In this document: piece by piece, positions 62,575-64,000 of the stretch | Position numbering within the stretch: position 1 is the first letter of the stretch | How the letters are laid out: each line of letters starts with the position of its first letter | Source: Nitrobacter hamburgensis X14 | GTDB lineage: Bacteria > Pseudomonadota > Alphaproteobacteria > Rhizobiales > Xanthobacteraceae | Assembly (NCBI RefSeq): GCF_000013885.1 | Contig: NC_007964.1 | Coordinates: 4,140,001-4,204,000 of the forward strand | Direction of reading: 5' to 3' | Length of the DNA: 64,000 nucleotides | The notes under the pieces: model-generated | The model's database searches: none | What the model was told of the DNA's origin: nothing | The model's input: only the letters and a program-made list of their open reading frames with translations | Translations under genes and position numbers: made by a program

Positions 62575-63738
62575 TTATTCCTGTGGTGCGGGCCGTGTGA
62601 TCCGGGGTCGCCGCGCGCCTGGTTCGGGCGGCGCTTGCGTCGCAGTCAGCAGCGCATCTTCGGCCGTTTTCTGCGGGTCCATGAATGTCATCCGATCGGC
62701 GATAAAACCGCCGAAGGCGTCCGCATCGGTCGCCGAGGGTATCGGCGCGTCATATACGAGCGGGAGGAAGGCGGTGAGCGCGATCCGGTAGAGAGGCGCC
62801 GCATATTCGAAGATCGTGCGCTGAGGCGTGGCGAGCAATAACGTGCTTCTCTCGACGGGATTGCCGTGGAGGAAGTCGTTTCGGCAGTCATAGAGCGACT
62901 GGACCAGCCATGACGCCAATGTTCGCTTCACCTTCGTCTTGTTGCCGGTGTCGTGTGCGAGCTGGCCGCTCGCCGGGATCGCCCACCGCGTCCGCTCGAT
63001 CAGCTCGAATACCTTTTCGCGGTTGGCCTTGCCGCTTCCGCCCGGGTGAACCAGAATTTCGAAAGCGCTGACCCAGAGCGAGACGATCCGGCCAACGTCG
63101 TAGAATGTCGTATCGGTCCCGGCAGGCAGGAGCGAGGCGTGATACGCCATGTTGAGTGAGCGCATCAGCGCCACGTCGTCCCACGCCGGCTCCTCGGCCT
63201 CATATCGTCGGCGCCATCGCGCCAGCAGCGCGGCGAGGAGCGGCTCATCGATGTCGCTCGCGGCGAGCGACGTGCGGAAGAGAGCGGGAGACGATTGGCC
63301 ACGAAAGCTGGAGACCAGGTGAGTGCCCAGGATCGCCGGCGTGCTGCCGATGACGTCCTTGTAGTGCCGGTCGAGCATCCATGGATAAATGGCGAAGGCC
63401 TCTCCGAAGAGAACGCGATGTCCGCGCGGATAACGAAGCTCCAGCGAGCGCCCGTGGGTGATGGTCGACAGCGCGATGACGTCGCGGAAGCTTCCCAAGG
63501 CGGCGACATCGCGGAAGCTTGGCGGCGCGGCTGCGTCGAGGAGCAGCACTGCCGGTTCGAATTTTGCTCCAAAATTGTCCGTGAAGCGATTGAGGAACTG
63601 CTTGAAGGTCGGATGAGCGCGTTTCAGGGCTCTGACACGAGAGTCGTGAGCCGGCGCTATCGCCGCGATCTCGCATTCGACCGCATGGTCCAACGGTATG
63701 TTCGGCAGGACGAATACCGGCGTCCAGTCGACGGTCAT
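62575..63738 (-). CDS. Large uncharacterised protein with HEPN-like motif
   Basis: 387 residues, not a family I can name. The first 200 residues are mixed (MTVDWTPVFVLPNIPLDHAV, FKQFLNRFTDNFGAKFEPAV, SLELRYPRGHRVLFGEAFAI, LVSSFRGQSSPALFRTSLAA). The C-terminal helical part has IVSLWVSAFEILVHPGGSGK and SLYDCRNDFLHGNPVERST, where R-N-D-F-L-H (about 284-289) is the R-x4-6-H signature of HEPN ribonucleases. It resembles in outline ApeA-type or other HEPN defence proteins. GAGGGATCGCAT precedes the ATG. It diverges from an ATPase gene at 63949. Confidence 0.7.
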   Translation of the reverse strand: MTVDWTPVFVLPNIPLDHAVECEIAAIAPAHDSRVRALKRAHPTFKQFLNRFTDNFGAKFEPAVLLLDAAAPPSFRDVAALGSFRDVIALSTITHGRSLELRYPRGHRVLFGEAFAIYPWMLDRHYKDVIGSTPAILGTHLVSSFRGQSSPALFRTSLAASDIDEPLLAALLARWRRRYEAEEPAWDDVALMRSLNMAYHASLLPAGTDTTFYDVGRIVSLWVSAFEILVHPGGSGKANREKVFELIERTRWAIPASGQLAHDTGNKTKVKRTLASWLVQSLYDCRNDFLHGNPVERSTLLLATPQRTIFEYAAPLYRIALTAFLPLVYDAPIPSATDADAFGGFIADRMTFMDPQKTAEDALLTATQAPPEPGARRPRITRPAPQE

Positions 63739-63948
63739 ATGCGATCCCTCATCTTAGGTGTGAATAGGCATGGAATAAGGACCCCGTTTTTGGGGTGATC
63801 GGCATACTTCTTGGGTGCCGATCCCGGGTCCCGATTGCGTGCTGATTGACATCTTAGGAACATGCGCATGCTCAAAGAGCGGATATCGCACGTCTAACCT
63901 GTCACACCGCGAGGAAATATTTTATATGCATTTGTGGGGGGGACAACC
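63739..63948. promoter_or_regulatory. Divergent promoter region with hairpin
   Basis: 210 bp between two divergent genes, A/T-richer than the genes around it. ACCCCGTTTTTGGGGT near 63781-63796 is a perfect 5-bp stem. TTGACA at about 63846 could be a -35 box toward the plus strand. No firm assignment. Confidence 0.35.
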
Positions 63949-64000
63949 GTGCAAATCGCAAAGCTAGAGATCGAGAATTTTCGGGGTATCCGCGAAGGCG
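63949..64000 (+). CDS. Start of an OLD/SMC-like ATPase (cut by window edge)
   Basis: From a GTG at 63949 with GGGGGGGA just upstream, the first 17 residues read VQIAKLEIENFRGIREG. The order I-x-K-L-x-I-x-N-F-R-G-I is the near-invariant first strand of OLD-family, RecF and AAA_15 ATPases, many of which act in phage defence. The Walker A motif would follow beyond the edge. Confidence 0.6.
   Translation, partial: MQIAKLEIENFRGIREG

Overview
The window looks like a chromosomal stretch of a high-GC alphaproteobacterium of the Bradyrhizobium/Rhodopseudomonas/Afipia type. The evidence is an imuA-imuB-dnaE2 mutagenesis cassette under a GAAC-N7-GAAC LexA box, HWE histidine kinases, PRC-barrel, DUF2934, DUF892, BA14K and phasin-type small genes, and many rhizobial IS families. 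No rRNA, tRNA or CRISPR array was recognised.

Layout. 1-4 kb: envelope and cell-wall genes (a glycine-zipper protein, an L,D-transpeptidase with a frameshift, a transglycosylase-like protein). 4-13.4 kb: a DNA-damage block. dnaE2, imuB and imuA are overlapping genes on the minus strand behind a LexA box. A UvrD-like helicase runs the other way and is followed by an SRAP (YedK/HMCES-type) gene that an IS110/IS1111-type element has split at its start codon. 13.4-16.1 kb: IS21 and IS3 remnants around a POT-family peptide transporter. 16.2-22.5 kb: a compact cluster opening with a divergent XRE regulator and operator, then HNH protein, unknown, unknown, metallophosphoesterase, unknown, Lon-type AAA+ ATPase and DUF2130 nuclease-like protein. 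23.2-27.9 kb: an A/T-richer three-gene overlapping operon encoding a double-GHKL histidine-kinase-like ATPase, a receiver-domain protein and an unknown protein. This is the best candidate for an undescribed (probably defence or stress-signalling) system. 28-32 kb: an HNH remnant, IS701 remnant, intact IS5 element, RES-Xre toxin-antitoxin pair and ISL3 remnant.

33-60 kb is accessory DNA full of small stress-type genes, two HWE kinases, an intact IS66 element with 8-bp target duplications, and many broken genes (DNA ligase, DUF983, GNAT, DUF2252, nucleoside deaminase, ABC transporter, catalase). A 123-bp IS-end-like repeat at 22.7 kb recurs inverted at 58.9 kb. The window closes with an IS3 element (60.6-62.2 kb) and a second candidate defence locus: a large protein with a HEPN-like Rx4H motif, divergent from the first codons of an OLD/SMC-like ATPase that is cut by the window edge.

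The number of single-base frameshifts is high. Some may be sequencing or assembly errors, but most cluster with IS remnants and fit a decaying island. All identifications are from reading motifs by eye; no database search was possible.
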